From SZUA-37 sp964472525 (GTDB taxonomy: Bacteria; Pseudomonadota; Gammaproteobacteria; UBA6429; Thiohalophilaceae), in the NCBI GenBank assembly GCA_964472525.1, contig CAYYLL010000010.1, forward strand, positions 1-64,000: a DNA stretch of 64,000 nt, in the 5' to 3' direction. Made by a program: the position numbers and the translations under genes. Positions 28,233 through 37,105 of this stretch are shown here, piece after piece. Position 1 is the stretch's first letter, and every line of letters begins with the position of its first letter. The notes below the pieces were generated by a model. The model saw only the letters and a list, made by a program, of their open reading frames with translations. It was not told the origin of the DNA and ran no database searches.

Positions 28233-29047
28233 TGAGATTTAAATTAAGACTATCGAATAGCAGTAAGGAAGGAAAGCGTAAATATATACGCTATGTGGTC
28301 TTTGCGATTATTTCGTATATTATTTTCTTAGTTGTAACGTTACCAGCGAGTATCGGTTTTTCATTTGTTAGAAATAATCCACAATTAAGCAGGCAGCTAC
28401 AATTTTCTACCGTTAGTGGAACCGTTTGGTCGGGTAACATTGCAAATGTTCAAATCTCAGGAATAAATATTGGTCATCTAAATTGGGATTTAAAGCTGTT
28501 ACCCTTATTGTTAGGTGAGTTAAGCATTCATGTCAATTTCAGGAATAAAGCTGTCGCTGGTAATAGCATGTCGGGTTCTGGAACGGTTGCAATCTCATTT
28601 TCAGGAAATATCAGTGTTGAAGATTTTACCGCTGTATTTTCTGCAGACTCACTTGCACCTTTAATGTACGGTCTGCCAGCACGTTTTTCAGGAGATATTA
28701 ATCTGCATGTTACGTCTTTATCCTATGTAAAAGGCCAACGTATTAATGTTAAGTCTCGTATGGTTGTCTCAAAGGCAGGCTTAGTGACTCCGCAACGTAT
28801 TAGCTATGGTGATATTTTAATTCAATCTATACCTCAACTTCTTGGGAGCCAGTTTGTATTAACCGATCAAGGTGGTCCATTGATATTGGATGGTAATATC
28901 AAAATAAAAGGGAATGGTCTTTATACTGTTAATCTCGGTTTAGGGGCAAGGAATAGTGCATCACAGGATTTGCGTAATGGTTTACGTTTTCTTGGTCAAC
29001 GCGATGCAACGGGTAAGTATCGTTATAAGACAAAGGGTAAGCTATGA
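28232..29047 (+). CDS. gspN: Type II secretion protein GspN
   Basis: The last gene of the gsp operon. A basic N-terminus and one membrane helix (about residues 25-47) precede a periplasmic beta-rich domain. LPASIGFSFV, TVSGTVWSGNIANVQISG and LRFLGQRDATGKYRYKTKG fit the T2SN family. GspN is absent from many type II systems and its role is poorly defined; it resembles AsmA-like and lipid-handling proteins. Length 271 residues. It converges with pilR after 22 nt without a visible terminator. Confidence 0.9.
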   Translation: MRFKLRLSNSSKEGKRKYIRYVVFAIISYIIFLVVTLPASIGFSFVRNNPQLSRQLQFSTVSGTVWSGNIANVQISGINIGHLNWDLKLLPLLLGELSIHVNFRNKAVAGNSMSGSGTVAISFSGNISVEDFTAVFSADSLAPLMYGLPARFSGDINLHVTSLSYVKGQRINVKSRMVVSKAGLVTPQRISYGDILIQSIPQLLGSQFVLTDQGGPLILDGNIKIKGNGLYTVNLGLGARNSASQDLRNGLRFLGQRDATGKYRYKTKGKL

Positions 29048-29069
29048 AACTGGTAAAGATTTTGATGTA

Positions 29070-30425
29070 TTATTCTATATCCAGTTTTTTAATTCGATAG
29101 CGCAAAGCTCGAAAAGTAATACCTAATATTTTTGCTGCGGCCGTTTTATTATATTTTGTTTGTTCAAGTGCTTTTATAATCGCTTCTTTTTCTGTGTTGA
29201 GTAGTGTTGGGTCAAGGCTTAAATCATCGCTGCTTGTATCATTAAGTGTAGTATCTTCTTTTGGTGGCTTGTTTTGCGGAAGCTGCAAATCGTCTACTGC
29301 AATTGTGTTACCTTCATAGAGTGTCATTGCGCGTTCAAGTATATTTTCTAGTTCACGAACATTGCCGGGAAACGAATAGGTTTGTAATGACTTTATCGCG
29401 GCACTGGATAGTTTTACAACATCAGTTTGCCATTCTTTTGCGATTTTTCGTAGGAAGTGCTGCGCAAGAAGGGGAATATCATCGGCATGTTCGCGTAGTG
29501 AAGGTAATTTTAATTCTATAACATTAATACGATAAAATAAGTCTTGTCTAAAATCGCCATCTTCAACTAATTGTTGTAAATTTTTATGTGTTGCACTTAA
29601 TATGCGTACATTAACTGGGATCTCTGTTTGATGTCCAATGGGGCGAATAGCTTTTTCCTGTATCGCGCGTAATAATTTAACTTGCATCGATAAAGGTAAG
29701 TCAGCAACTTCATCTAAAAAAAGGGTGCCACCATCGGCTGCTTGGAAAAGCCCTGTTTTATCACTGGTTGCACCAGTAAAACTGCCTTTTTTATGTCCAA
29801 AAAATTCGCTTTCAACTAATTCTAATGGAATAGCGCCGCAATTTACCGGTACAAAAGCTTTTGATTTTCGTGGCCCGTTGTCATGGATAAGTTTTGCGGC
29901 CAGTTCTTTGCCTGAGCCGGATTCACCGCTGACATAAACGGGGGCTTGGCTTCGAGCCAATTTAATAATGGTTTTACGAGTATTATCGATAATTGGTGAT
30001 TTACCAAGGAGTGCCTGTTCCGAATGAATGACTTTGTCAGAAGGTTTATTTTTAAGTTCAAGGGCACTTGAAACTAGATTACGAAGTATTTTTAAATCGA
30101 CAGGTTTTGATACAAAATCAAAAGCGCCCGCTTTGAGAGCTTCAATCGCAGATTTCATATTGCCGTGAGCAGTAATCATGGCAACGGGAAGTTGGGGATA
30201 ATTTTCTGATATATGACGCACAAGATCAATCCCATTACCGTCAGGTAATTTCATATCACTCAAACATAAATCAAAATCGGTTTCAGCAAGATAACTCTTT
30301 GCTTGTGTAATGTCTTTTGCTGTTTGAGTGTCAATATCCATGCGTGACAGAGTGATATCGAGTAATTCACGAATATCCGGTTCGTCATCAACAATGAGTG
30401 CTTTAAAATTTGTTTTTTTACTCAT
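29070..30425 (-). CDS. pilR: Sigma-54-dependent response regulator PilR
   Basis: A response regulator that activates sigma-54 promoters, classically that of pilA. The receiver domain (about 1-125) has its phospho-Asp in LCLSDMKLPDG. The AAA+ domain carries Walker A GESGSGKE and the sigma-54 contact loop GSFTGAT, whose Ser is typical of PilR rather than of NtrC. The Fis-type helix-turn-helix ends TAAAKILGITFRALRYRIKKL. Length 451 residues. It overlaps pilS by 1 nt. It lies beyond the gsp operon and 12 kb from pilA. Confidence 0.93.
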   Translation of the reverse strand: MSKKTNFKALIVDDEPDIRELLDITLSRMDIDTQTAKDITQAKSYLAETDFDLCLSDMKLPDGNGIDLVRHISENYPQLPVAMITAHGNMKSAIEALKAGAFDFVSKPVDLKILRNLVSSALELKNKPSDKVIHSEQALLGKSPIIDNTRKTIIKLARSQAPVYVSGESGSGKELAAKLIHDNGPRKSKAFVPVNCGAIPLELVESEFFGHKKGSFTGATSDKTGLFQAADGGTLFLDEVADLPLSMQVKLLRAIQEKAIRPIGHQTEIPVNVRILSATHKNLQQLVEDGDFRQDLFYRINVIELKLPSLREHADDIPLLAQHFLRKIAKEWQTDVVKLSSAAIKSLQTYSFPGNVRELENILERAMTLYEGNTIAVDDLQLPQNKPPKEDTTLNDTSSDDLSLDPTLLNTEKEAIIKALEQTKYNKTAAAKILGITFRALRYRIKKLDIE

Positions 30426-32104
30426 TAACTTATACTGCGCCTAGGATCTTGGAAAGTTATTCTAAAACAACTACCGCCAGTTGCAATAGGTATATAACTC
30501 ATTCTTGCTTGATTACATTCAGCTAATTCACGCGAAATATAAAGACCTAAACCACTTCCTGTCGCTTCTGTTGTAAAAAAAGGTTCAAAAATATGTTGTG
30601 CGGTTTCGCTGTCTATTCCAGTTCCATGGTCAATAATATCAAGAAAGGGGCGGTTAAATTCGGGGGTTATTCCACCGAGTAATTCTACTTTTGGGTTACT
30701 TGGATAGTTTTTGCTGTGGCGCAAACCATTTTCACAAAGGTTGGTTAATATTTGTTCCAAATGTGAAATATCAAAACGAATTTTTACCTCAGCAGGATTT
30801 ATGTCAATAAAAATCTCATTCTGACTGACCATATCTGTTTGTGTTGACTGAGTTATTTTATCGAAATGTTGGTTTGTTATAAAACTATTTATAAATTTAG
30901 TCAGGAAATTTTTGAGCTCAAAGATTTCTGGTTGAGAATGATCTCTGCGGCCAAGCTGCATAATATTTTCAATGATGGTGTTCATTCGTGCTGATTGGTC
31001 AGATATAATTTGTGTTAGACGTTTATCGTGTTTATCCAAATTATCCGATTCTTCTAGGAGTTGCCCTGCGTGGCTAATAGCACCGAGTGGGTTTCTTATT
31101 TCATGGGCAATACTTGCGGTTAAACGGCCTAGCGCTGCTAATTGTAAATGTTGGGCTTGCTGTGCCATCACCGAGGTGTCTTCTAAGAAAATAAGAATGC
31201 CTGATTTATTGTCCTGTGTAATTCGAGCAAAACGCGGCATCACATTCGCATGTAGAGGGGTTGGACGAATAATCTGCGGCGTAAAATTGCTATCTTTTCG
31301 CCAATGGTTTACTTGTTCTACAAGTTCAGGCACAAGAATCGAAAGGTTGGCTGGACGACTTGTTGATGGCATACCGAGCATATGCCATGCAGATTCGTTA
31401 ATAAGTCGCATGTCGTTGTCGTTATCAACAACCAGAATACCAGTTTGCATTCGTTGAATAATATGTTCAGTTAGTTGGGCCATATTAGCCAGATCAACGC
31501 CACGTTTAAGAGCAAGTGCTTCACTTTCTTTAAGGCGAATGGCTAACTTATGCGAAATAATCGCTGAACTAAAAAAGATAAGACCTAATATACCGGCGTA
31601 GGTATAGTCTGACGTTGGCTCGTTGTAGATGTAATGGCTAAAGAGTTGGTGTGCAAGCAAAGTAATGGTAGCCAGAGCCGCAAAGTACAGTGCTGAACGA
31701 AAGGGAACAATCATACTATTACCGGCAACTGTAATAATTAGTAGGGTACCTAAGCCGGTTTGAATACCGCCGCTTGCATGCATTAATAATAAAATAGCAA
31801 TACAGTCTGCTAAAACAGTCGTATGGATTTGTATCAGTCGATCGGGCTTCTTTAATTGAATCATCATCCAGAACAGACAAGCTAATACTAGATAATAAAG
31901 ACTTGTTTGGGTAAACAATGTCTCATTGACGCTACCAAGAGGATGAAATGTAATATGTGTAATCGCTAAAAAAAGGAAAAAAGCTGAAAGAACGGTACGG
32001 TAAATGTTTAAATAAATTAATGGTTTCCATGCATCAATATGCTGCTCATTTGCTCTGGTATAGAGTGCAGGTGGGTTCAGAGTAAAAGTATTTTTTGTTA
32101 CCAT
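30425..32104 (-). CDS. pilS: Sensor histidine kinase PilS
   Basis: The membrane sensor partner of PilR. Six membrane helices (about residues 28-195) are followed by a PAS-like region (about 215-330), the H box ASIAHEIRNPLGAISHAGQLL and an ATPase domain with NLCENGLRHS, DHGTGID and TGSGLGLYISREL. Length 559 residues. PilS of Pseudomonas also has six helices and senses PilA in the membrane; that is family knowledge. Confidence 0.93.
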   Translation of the reverse strand: MVTKNTFTLNPPALYTRANEQHIDAWKPLIYLNIYRTVLSAFFLFLAITHITFHPLGSVNETLFTQTSLYYLVLACLFWMMIQLKKPDRLIQIHTTVLADCIAILLLMHASGGIQTGLGTLLIITVAGNSMIVPFRSALYFAALATITLLAHQLFSHYIYNEPTSDYTYAGILGLIFFSSAIISHKLAIRLKESEALALKRGVDLANMAQLTEHIIQRMQTGILVVDNDNDMRLINESAWHMLGMPSTSRPANLSILVPELVEQVNHWRKDSNFTPQIIRPTPLHANVMPRFARITQDNKSGILIFLEDTSVMAQQAQHLQLAALGRLTASIAHEIRNPLGAISHAGQLLEESDNLDKHDKRLTQIISDQSARMNTIIENIMQLGRRDHSQPEIFELKNFLTKFINSFITNQHFDKITQSTQTDMVSQNEIFIDINPAEVKIRFDISHLEQILTNLCENGLRHSKNYPSNPKVELLGGITPEFNRPFLDIIDHGTGIDSETAQHIFEPFFTTEATGSGLGLYISRELAECNQARMSYIPIATGGSCFRITFQDPRRSIS

Positions 32105-32138
32105 AGGAATGGGTAGCTTAAACAGGTCGTTATTTTGT

Positions 32139-32369
32139 TTACCGCTTTAATTTTTTATGTGTTTCACAACAATAAAATTGTTGCCCCTGTTTGAGTGCTT
32201 CATGCTCAGGTAGGTGGACTCCACAAGTTGTGCATTGCACCATGTTGGTTATCTCAGGTTTTTCTTTTTGTTTCTTTTTGGCGATAATGTTACTGGTTAC
32301 CCAGTTTTGATACATACGATATACTAGCCAGATAATAGTAACGATAACAAGTAAGCGGATTAGGTTCAT
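32139..32369 (-). CDS. PP0621-family protein with a zinc-ribbon-like end
   Basis: A 76-residue protein with an N-terminal membrane helix (LIRLLVIVTIIWLVYRMYQNW), a Lys-rich stretch and a C-terminal motif CTTCGVHLPEHEAL...FYCCETH that could bind a metal. Small proteins of this type commonly precede pilS in Gammaproteobacteria. The ATG at 32369 is preferred over a TTG at 32381. The function is unknown. Confidence 0.8.
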   Translation of the reverse strand: MNLIRLLVIVTIIWLVYRMYQNWVTSNIIAKKKQKEKPEITNMVQCTTCGVHLPEHEALKQGQQFYCCETHKKLKR

Positions 32370-32470
32370 AGTTTTGTACAATATATAAATTATTTATTAA
32401 TCATAGTCTTGTATGATGTATAAGACCAGTGAGTCGGTTAATTATTTAGTAATATGCAGATAAGAAAATT

Positions 32471-33319
32471 TTAGTCGGTGTAAATAGTTAGTATTGCTTG
32501 TCTTTTGTGTTGTGTTTTATTGTAAATTGTGATGATTCGGGATTTAACTTCATCGCTAAGGGGTTTTCCTTCGAGAAAATCATCTATTTGCTCATAGCGT
32601 AGTCCTAGGGCATCTTCATCTGCTTTTCCTGGGGCTAAACATTCCAGATCGGCTGTTGGTACTTTTTCTATAATAACTTGTGGCGCGCCTAGAGTCTTTG
32701 CAATTTCTCGAACCTGTCGTTTACTTAAACCGAATAGCGGTGCTAAATCACAGGCACCATCACCGTATTTGGTGAAAAACCCAGTAATATTTTCAGCCGA
32801 GTGGTCAGTACCAACCACCAAACCTCCTACGAGTCCGGCAACTTTATATTGTACTATCATTCGCACACGTGCTTTAACATTACCTTTTGCAAAATCAATA
32901 TGGAAAGTGTTATCAGACAAAATATTTTGTTGCTCAAGTGCGCGTAAGGTTTCATCGTGAATACTATCCGTTCCCATTTTGATATTGACGCAAATATTTT
33001 TACTGGCTTGAATAAATTGCAGTGATGTTTGAGCATCATCTTCGTCTGCTTGAATATTGTAAGGCAAGCGGACAGCAATAAACGTATATTGCTGATCTTT
33101 ATTCTGGTTTAATTCATCAATAGCAAGTTGTGCGAGTCGGCCACCGACACATGAATCAATGCCGCCACTAATACCCAGAACTAAATGGTTGAGCCCGGAA
33201 TTTTTGAGTGTTTGTTTTATAAAGTTTATGCGACGTTGTATTTCGAAATCAGGATTAATTGTTGGTAAAACCTTCATTTCGGCTCGAATCGATTCTTCAG
33301 ATATTTTGTTTGCGTCCAT
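32471..33319 (-). CDS. nadE: NH3-dependent NAD+ synthetase NadE
   Basis: Makes NAD+ from deamido-NAD, ATP and ammonia. The PP-loop is LGISGGIDSCVGGRLAQLA, and VVGTDHSAENITGFFTKYGDGACDLAPLFGLSKRQVR is the family signature. It has no glutaminase domain, so it uses free ammonia. The ATG at 33319 follows AGGA; an upstream codon at 33385 would add an unrelated tail. It gives 282 residues, close to E. coli NadE. glnB is divergent. Confidence 0.96.
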   Translation of the reverse strand: MDANKISEESIRAEMKVLPTINPDFEIQRRINFIKQTLKNSGLNHLVLGISGGIDSCVGGRLAQLAIDELNQNKDQQYTFIAVRLPYNIQADEDDAQTSLQFIQASKNICVNIKMGTDSIHDETLRALEQQNILSDNTFHIDFAKGNVKARVRMIVQYKVAGLVGGLVVGTDHSAENITGFFTKYGDGACDLAPLFGLSKRQVREIAKTLGAPQVIIEKVPTADLECLAPGKADEDALGLRYEQIDDFLEGKPLSDEVKSRIITIYNKTQHKRQAILTIYTD

Positions 33320-33522
33320 TGTGTTTCCTGTCACGATGATAAGAAACGTATTTTGCCAAAATCTATACAAAGTTGCGAGACACAATCTAACTTTGTGCTG
33401 TTTTTACGGAATACTTGGCACTGAATAACTGGAAAGTCAGTGATTTATTTGGATTAGGGATAGACTATTTAGCTATGGTAATTCGAACAAAATGCGGTTA
33501 ATCTCAATTTACTTAATTTTAG

Positions 33523-33528
33523 TATAAT
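33523..33528 (+). promoter_or_regulatory. Possible -10 element for glnB
   Basis: A consensus TATAAT lies 100 nt before the glnB start in the nadE-glnB divergent gap. No good -35 element is seen at the right distance, so the site is only a candidate. Confidence 0.35.
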
Positions 33529-33628
33529 GATGGATGGGTTCAATTTCAAAATAGCTTGATAAAAGCTGTTTCTATTGAAACGATAGCGATAGAATGAGTG
33601 AAATCCAATATTGTCGAAGGATATAATA

Positions 33629-33967
33629 ATGAAAAAAATTGAAGCAATAATTAAACCCTTTAAATTAGATGATGTGCGTCAGGCATTATCTGATATTGGT
33701 GTAACGGGCATGACAGCAATTGAAGTGAAAGGCTTTGGACGCCAGAAAGGCCATACCGAGCTTTACCGTGGTGCAGAGTATGTTATTGATTTTCTTCCAA
33801 AAGTTAAGCTAGATGTGATCCTAAATGAAGATTTGGTTGATGCTTGTATTGAAGCAATTAGTAATGCAGCACGTACCGGGAAAATTGGTGATGGTAAAAT
33901 CTTTGTATCAGATATTGAACAAGTTATCCGTATTCGCACTGGCGAAAAAGGGCTGGATGCAATCTAA
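33629..33967 (+). CDS. glnB: Nitrogen regulatory protein P-II (GlnB)
   Basis: A trimeric signal protein that reports 2-oxoglutarate, ATP/ADP and glutamine status to targets such as NtrB and GlnE. MKKIEAIIKPFKLDDVRQAL starts the protein. The T-loop GRQKGHTELYRGAEYVIDF carries the Tyr that GlnD uridylylates, and the B/C-loop has TGKIGDGKIFV. Length 112 residues. The ATG at 33629 follows AAGGA. No amtB is adjacent, which fits GlnB better than GlnK. Confidence 0.96.
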   Translation: MKKIEAIIKPFKLDDVRQALSDIGVTGMTAIEVKGFGRQKGHTELYRGAEYVIDFLPKVKLDVILNEDLVDACIEAISNAARTGKIGDGKIFVSDIEQVIRIRTGEKGLDAI

Positions 33968-33991
33968 GAATGAACTAGTCTGGCTTTGTCT

Positions 33992-34780
33992 TTAGTTTTT
34001 CATCGCTTGTAACGTGGCGGGATGATTTGGATAATTTAATTGGAGTACCCGTAAAGCATCTTTTGCCAGTTTTTTCAGGCCTAATTTTCGATAGCCAACA
34101 ACCATCAGGCCGAGAGCATCAGGAATTGATTTTGTTTTAGGGTAATGTTGGATAACATATTTTGCACGGTTAACCGCTGCTAAATAAGCGTTTCGTTTCA
34201 AATAATATTTTGCGACATATATTTCGTAACGTGCCAGATTATCACGTAAAAGTTTCATCCGTTTTATTGCGTCGATGCGGTACTTGCTTTTTGGAAAACG
34301 TCTTACTAGTTCAGCAAAATACTGGAAGGCCTGACGAGCCGCTTTTGGGTCACGTTCAGCTTCATCCTGATCGAATAATTTACTAAAAAACGAACTATTG
34401 ACATCGAAAGCAGCCAAGCCTTTTAGATAATAGAGATAGTCTACATTGGGGTGATTGGGGTGCAGTTTAATAAAACGGTCGGCCGATAAAATCGCCGTCT
34501 CAGGTTCATTGTCTTTATAATAAGCATATGCGATTTCAAGTTGCGCGCGTTGAGCATATTTGCCATAAGGATAGCGTGATTCGATTTGCTCATAAAGTTT
34601 AATCGCATCTTCGTAATTGGTATTATCCAGATTGGTTTTAGCTTCTTTGTAGATTTCAGCAGCTGTGGTATCGTCAGGGAGTGTTTCTGGATTTACCCCG
34701 GAACAGCCCTGTAACATAATCAGGCTTGCAGATATTAAAATGATATTAGATAAGAAACGTTTCCAGCTTGATAAATTCAT
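33992..34780 (-). CDS. bamD: Outer-membrane assembly lipoprotein BamD
   Basis: An essential lipoprotein of the Bam complex that inserts beta-barrels. A lipobox LQGC ends the signal peptide at about residue 26. TPR repeats are seen, for example AEIYKEAKTNLDNTNYEDAIKLYEQIESRYPYGKYAQRAQ and AILSADRFIKLHPNH. Length 262 residues. It is divergent from rluD, the usual arrangement in Gammaproteobacteria. Confidence 0.96.
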   Translation of the reverse strand: MNLSSWKRFLSNIILISASLIMLQGCSGVNPETLPDDTTAAEIYKEAKTNLDNTNYEDAIKLYEQIESRYPYGKYAQRAQLEIAYAYYKDNEPETAILSADRFIKLHPNHPNVDYLYYLKGLAAFDVNSSFFSKLFDQDEAERDPKAARQAFQYFAELVRRFPKSKYRIDAIKRMKLLRDNLARYEIYVAKYYLKRNAYLAAVNRAKYVIQHYPKTKSIPDALGLMVVGYRKLGLKKLAKDALRVLQLNYPNHPATLQAMKN

Positions 34781-34897
34781 AATGTCTTAATGCTTTATTT
34801 AGGTAATGACGAATGATGCAGTATACTCTTATGAGTCGCCATATTAAATGCCTGATCCTGTAACATTTACCTAAAATACCAAAGATTCCATCAGCCT

Positions 34898-35896
34898 ATG
34901 TCTATAAAATCATCCGAAAAATCATCCCCAAAACCATCCGAAGTAAAGCCAATAATATTAGAAGCGGTTGTGCCTCAATCGCTCACTGGAATGCGCTTTG
35001 ATCAAGCTCTAAGCCAATTATTTGATCAGTATTCGCGTGCCAGACTCAAGCAATGGATTCAATCAGGTCGAGTCACGGTTGAACAACAACAGCGTAAACC
35101 AAAAGACAAGGTTTACGTGGGCGAAAACATTATTCTGCGAGTTGAGGCCGAAGTTGAAGTCGTCTGGCAGGCAGAAAATATCCCGCTTGATATTATTTTT
35201 GAAGATGATGAAATTTTGGTGATTAATAAACCTGTTGGCATGGTGGTACATCCTGCACCGGGTCATCCCAATGGCACACTCTGTAATGCCTTATTGCACC
35301 ATGTTGCCAATGCCGTTAATTTACCACGAGCTGGGGTGGTGCATCGTTTAGACAAAGACACCTCGGGTATTATGGTAGTGGCAAAAACCTTAAGTGCCCA
35401 CTGTTATCTGGTTGAAAAATTACAGGCAAGAGAAATTGCCCGCGAATACATTGCCTTGGTACAAGGGGAAATGACCGCCGGTGGTACGGTCGATGCGTCC
35501 ATTGGGCGACATAAAGTTGACCGAAAACGTATGGCGGTTCGAGGTGACTTAGACAGTGGTGCCAAACACGCAGTAACTCATTATCGTATTCGGCAGCGCT
35601 ACCAAGCTTATACTTTATTAGATGTAAAACTCGAAACCGGCCGTACTCATCAAATTCGGGTACATATGGCGTATATTCATTACCCGATTGTGGGCGATCC
35701 GGTTTATGGTGGACGGCTGCGAATCCCCAAACAATGCAGTGACAATCTACGCGAAGTGATTCAGCAGTTTAGACGTCAGGCTTTACATGCGTATCAATTA
35801 ACACTGCCACACCCCGTTACAAAAGAACAAATGCAATGGCAGGCACCTCTTGCGGATGATATTCAGCACTTATTAACCAAACTCGAAGCACTATGA
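34898..35896 (+). CDS. rluD: 23S rRNA pseudouridine synthase RluD
   Basis: Makes the three pseudouridines in helix 69 of 23S rRNA (positions 1911, 1915, 1917 in E. coli). An N-terminal S4 domain (about 28-90) is followed by the catalytic domain with HRLDKDTSGIMVVAKT carrying the Asp nucleophile, and ETGRTHQIRVHM. Length 332 residues. The gene is divergent from bamD and overlaps pgeF by 4 nt, matching the E. coli order. Confidence 0.95.
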   Translation: MSIKSSEKSSPKPSEVKPIILEAVVPQSLTGMRFDQALSQLFDQYSRARLKQWIQSGRVTVEQQQRKPKDKVYVGENIILRVEAEVEVVWQAENIPLDIIFEDDEILVINKPVGMVVHPAPGHPNGTLCNALLHHVANAVNLPRAGVVHRLDKDTSGIMVVAKTLSAHCYLVEKLQAREIAREYIALVQGEMTAGGTVDASIGRHKVDRKRMAVRGDLDSGAKHAVTHYRIRQRYQAYTLLDVKLETGRTHQIRVHMAYIHYPIVGDPVYGGRLRIPKQCSDNLREVIQQFRRQALHAYQLTLPHPVTKEQMQWQAPLADDIQHLLTKLEAL

Positions 35897-36669
35897 GCTT
35901 AGTTAATAAGCCACCACAAATAATCACGCCCGACTGGCTTGTTTCGGAAAAGATTCAATCACTTAGCACTACTCGCAACGGGGGCGTTAGCAGTTCACCC
36001 TACGATAAACTTAATCTGGCCACACACGTCAATGATAATCCGAAAACTGTCCAAGAAAACAGACATTGGTTAAAAACATACTGTGCTTTACCCAATGACC
36101 CCAGCTGGCTAGAACAAAGTCATAGCGATAAAGTGGTTCGTTTAACTCCACAAAATTACCAGCAATTATTTAATGCTGATGCCAGTTACACAACCGATAA
36201 AAATATTATTTGCAGTGTAATGACCGCAGATTGTGTGCCGGTTTTATTTTGTAATAAACAAGCCAGTTGGGTTGCTGCCGCACATGCCGGTTGGAAAGGA
36301 ATTGCCAATGGCATCCTTAAGAATGTAGTACAAATTTATACCAAAGAGATAATGGGTGACTTAGCCGATATATATGTCTGGATAGGCCCGGCGATCAGCG
36401 GTAAGGTTTATCAGGTGGGGCAAGAAGTTAGAAATGCACTCACAAAACAGGATACCATTTTAGAAAAAGCATTTACAAAGCAAGATACAAATCATTATTT
36501 ATTAAATTCATCCTATGCGGTGCAGTTACAATTTATTAAAATGGGTGTGTTAACACAACAAATTTCAGCTGGAGACTTCTGTACCTATCAGGATAGTGAA
36601 CGTTTTTATTCTTACCGGCGTGATGGTATGCGTACTGGGCGAATGGCGAGTATGGTATGGTTGCGATAA
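35893..36669 (+). CDS. pgeF: Purine nucleoside phosphorylase-like protein PgeF (YfiH)
   Basis: A laccase-domain protein of the YfiH family. PgeF edits wrong amino acids in peptidoglycan precursors in E. coli; related proteins are purine nucleoside phosphorylases. The metal-site residues are in LEQSHSDKV, TADCVPVLF and AAHAGWKGIANGIL, with FCTYQDSERFYSYRRDG near the end. Length 258 residues. Translationally coupled to rluD through ATGA. Confidence 0.93.
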   Translation: MSLVNKPPQIITPDWLVSEKIQSLSTTRNGGVSSSPYDKLNLATHVNDNPKTVQENRHWLKTYCALPNDPSWLEQSHSDKVVRLTPQNYQQLFNADASYTTDKNIICSVMTADCVPVLFCNKQASWVAAAHAGWKGIANGILKNVVQIYTKEIMGDLADIYVWIGPAISGKVYQVGQEVRNALTKQDTILEKAFTKQDTNHYLLNSSYAVQLQFIKMGVLTQQISAGDFCTYQDSERFYSYRRDGMRTGRMASMVWLR

Positions 36670-36699
36670 CGCGTGTTTTTACAAATTAAATCACTGCTG

Positions 36700-36816
36700 T
36701 CCCGTTAACAAAGGGGTATCCAGTAAGGTCTTGATCGTGTTACACATAAATTTTTCTGGATTCCCGTCCCCGTCTCCACTGGACAGGCTCTGCGCGGGAA
36801 TGACGAGTTAACGGGA
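36700..36816. repeat. Nested palindromic intergenic repeat
   Basis: Outer arms TCCCGTTAAC (36700-36709) and GTTAACGGGA (36807-36816) enclose inner arms ATTCCCG (36760-36766) and CGGGAAT (36795-36801). The whole is about 117 bp. The inner core resembles the short REP/MITE-type palindromes with CGGGAATGACG that are scattered in many proteobacteria. It lies in the 436-nt gap between pgeF and the ZIP gene. No transposase is near. Confidence 0.6.
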
Positions 36817-36870
36817 TAGTGGTGAAATTAAATAATTAAGTATTCACATATAATAATTTAAAGGTCGATG

Positions 36871-37017
36871 ATGTCCGAACAGTTAGATAAAAATAAAAAA
36901 CCACAGCCTGTTTCATTAACAGAAGCCTTTATTTACCGGCTAAAGCTTGTCTTTATCTCTGTTTTAGGTGTCTGAGCGGTGACTGGTTTTGCTTATTCAC
37001 TGATTGGCATAACGTAA
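36871..37017 (+). pseudogene. Small membrane-protein frame interrupted by an in-frame TGA
   Basis: An ATG at 36871, just after AAGG (36861-36864), opens a frame of 34 codons to TGA at 36973-36975; the same frame then runs 13 more codons to TAA at 37015-37017. The hydrophobic stretch LVFISVLGV before the TGA and AVTGFAYSLIGI after it would form one membrane helix if the TGA were read as an amino acid. The likeliest reading is TGG mutated to TGA. A selenocysteine codon or a genuine 34-residue peptide are alternatives. I do not recognise the family. Confidence 0.45.
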
Positions 37018-37105
37018 ACAGGCTAGAATAATTTAGCCTATTGCACCGAATAACGTTAATATATGTTGTTTTGTTGGATATTATTACGAGGTTTAGTTCA
37101 AACAC

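Noticed and set aside
30972..31457. 161-codon antisense frame inside pilS
   Set aside because: Shadow frame opposite a clear histidine kinase; its Ser/Cys/Ile-rich composition is an antisense artefact.
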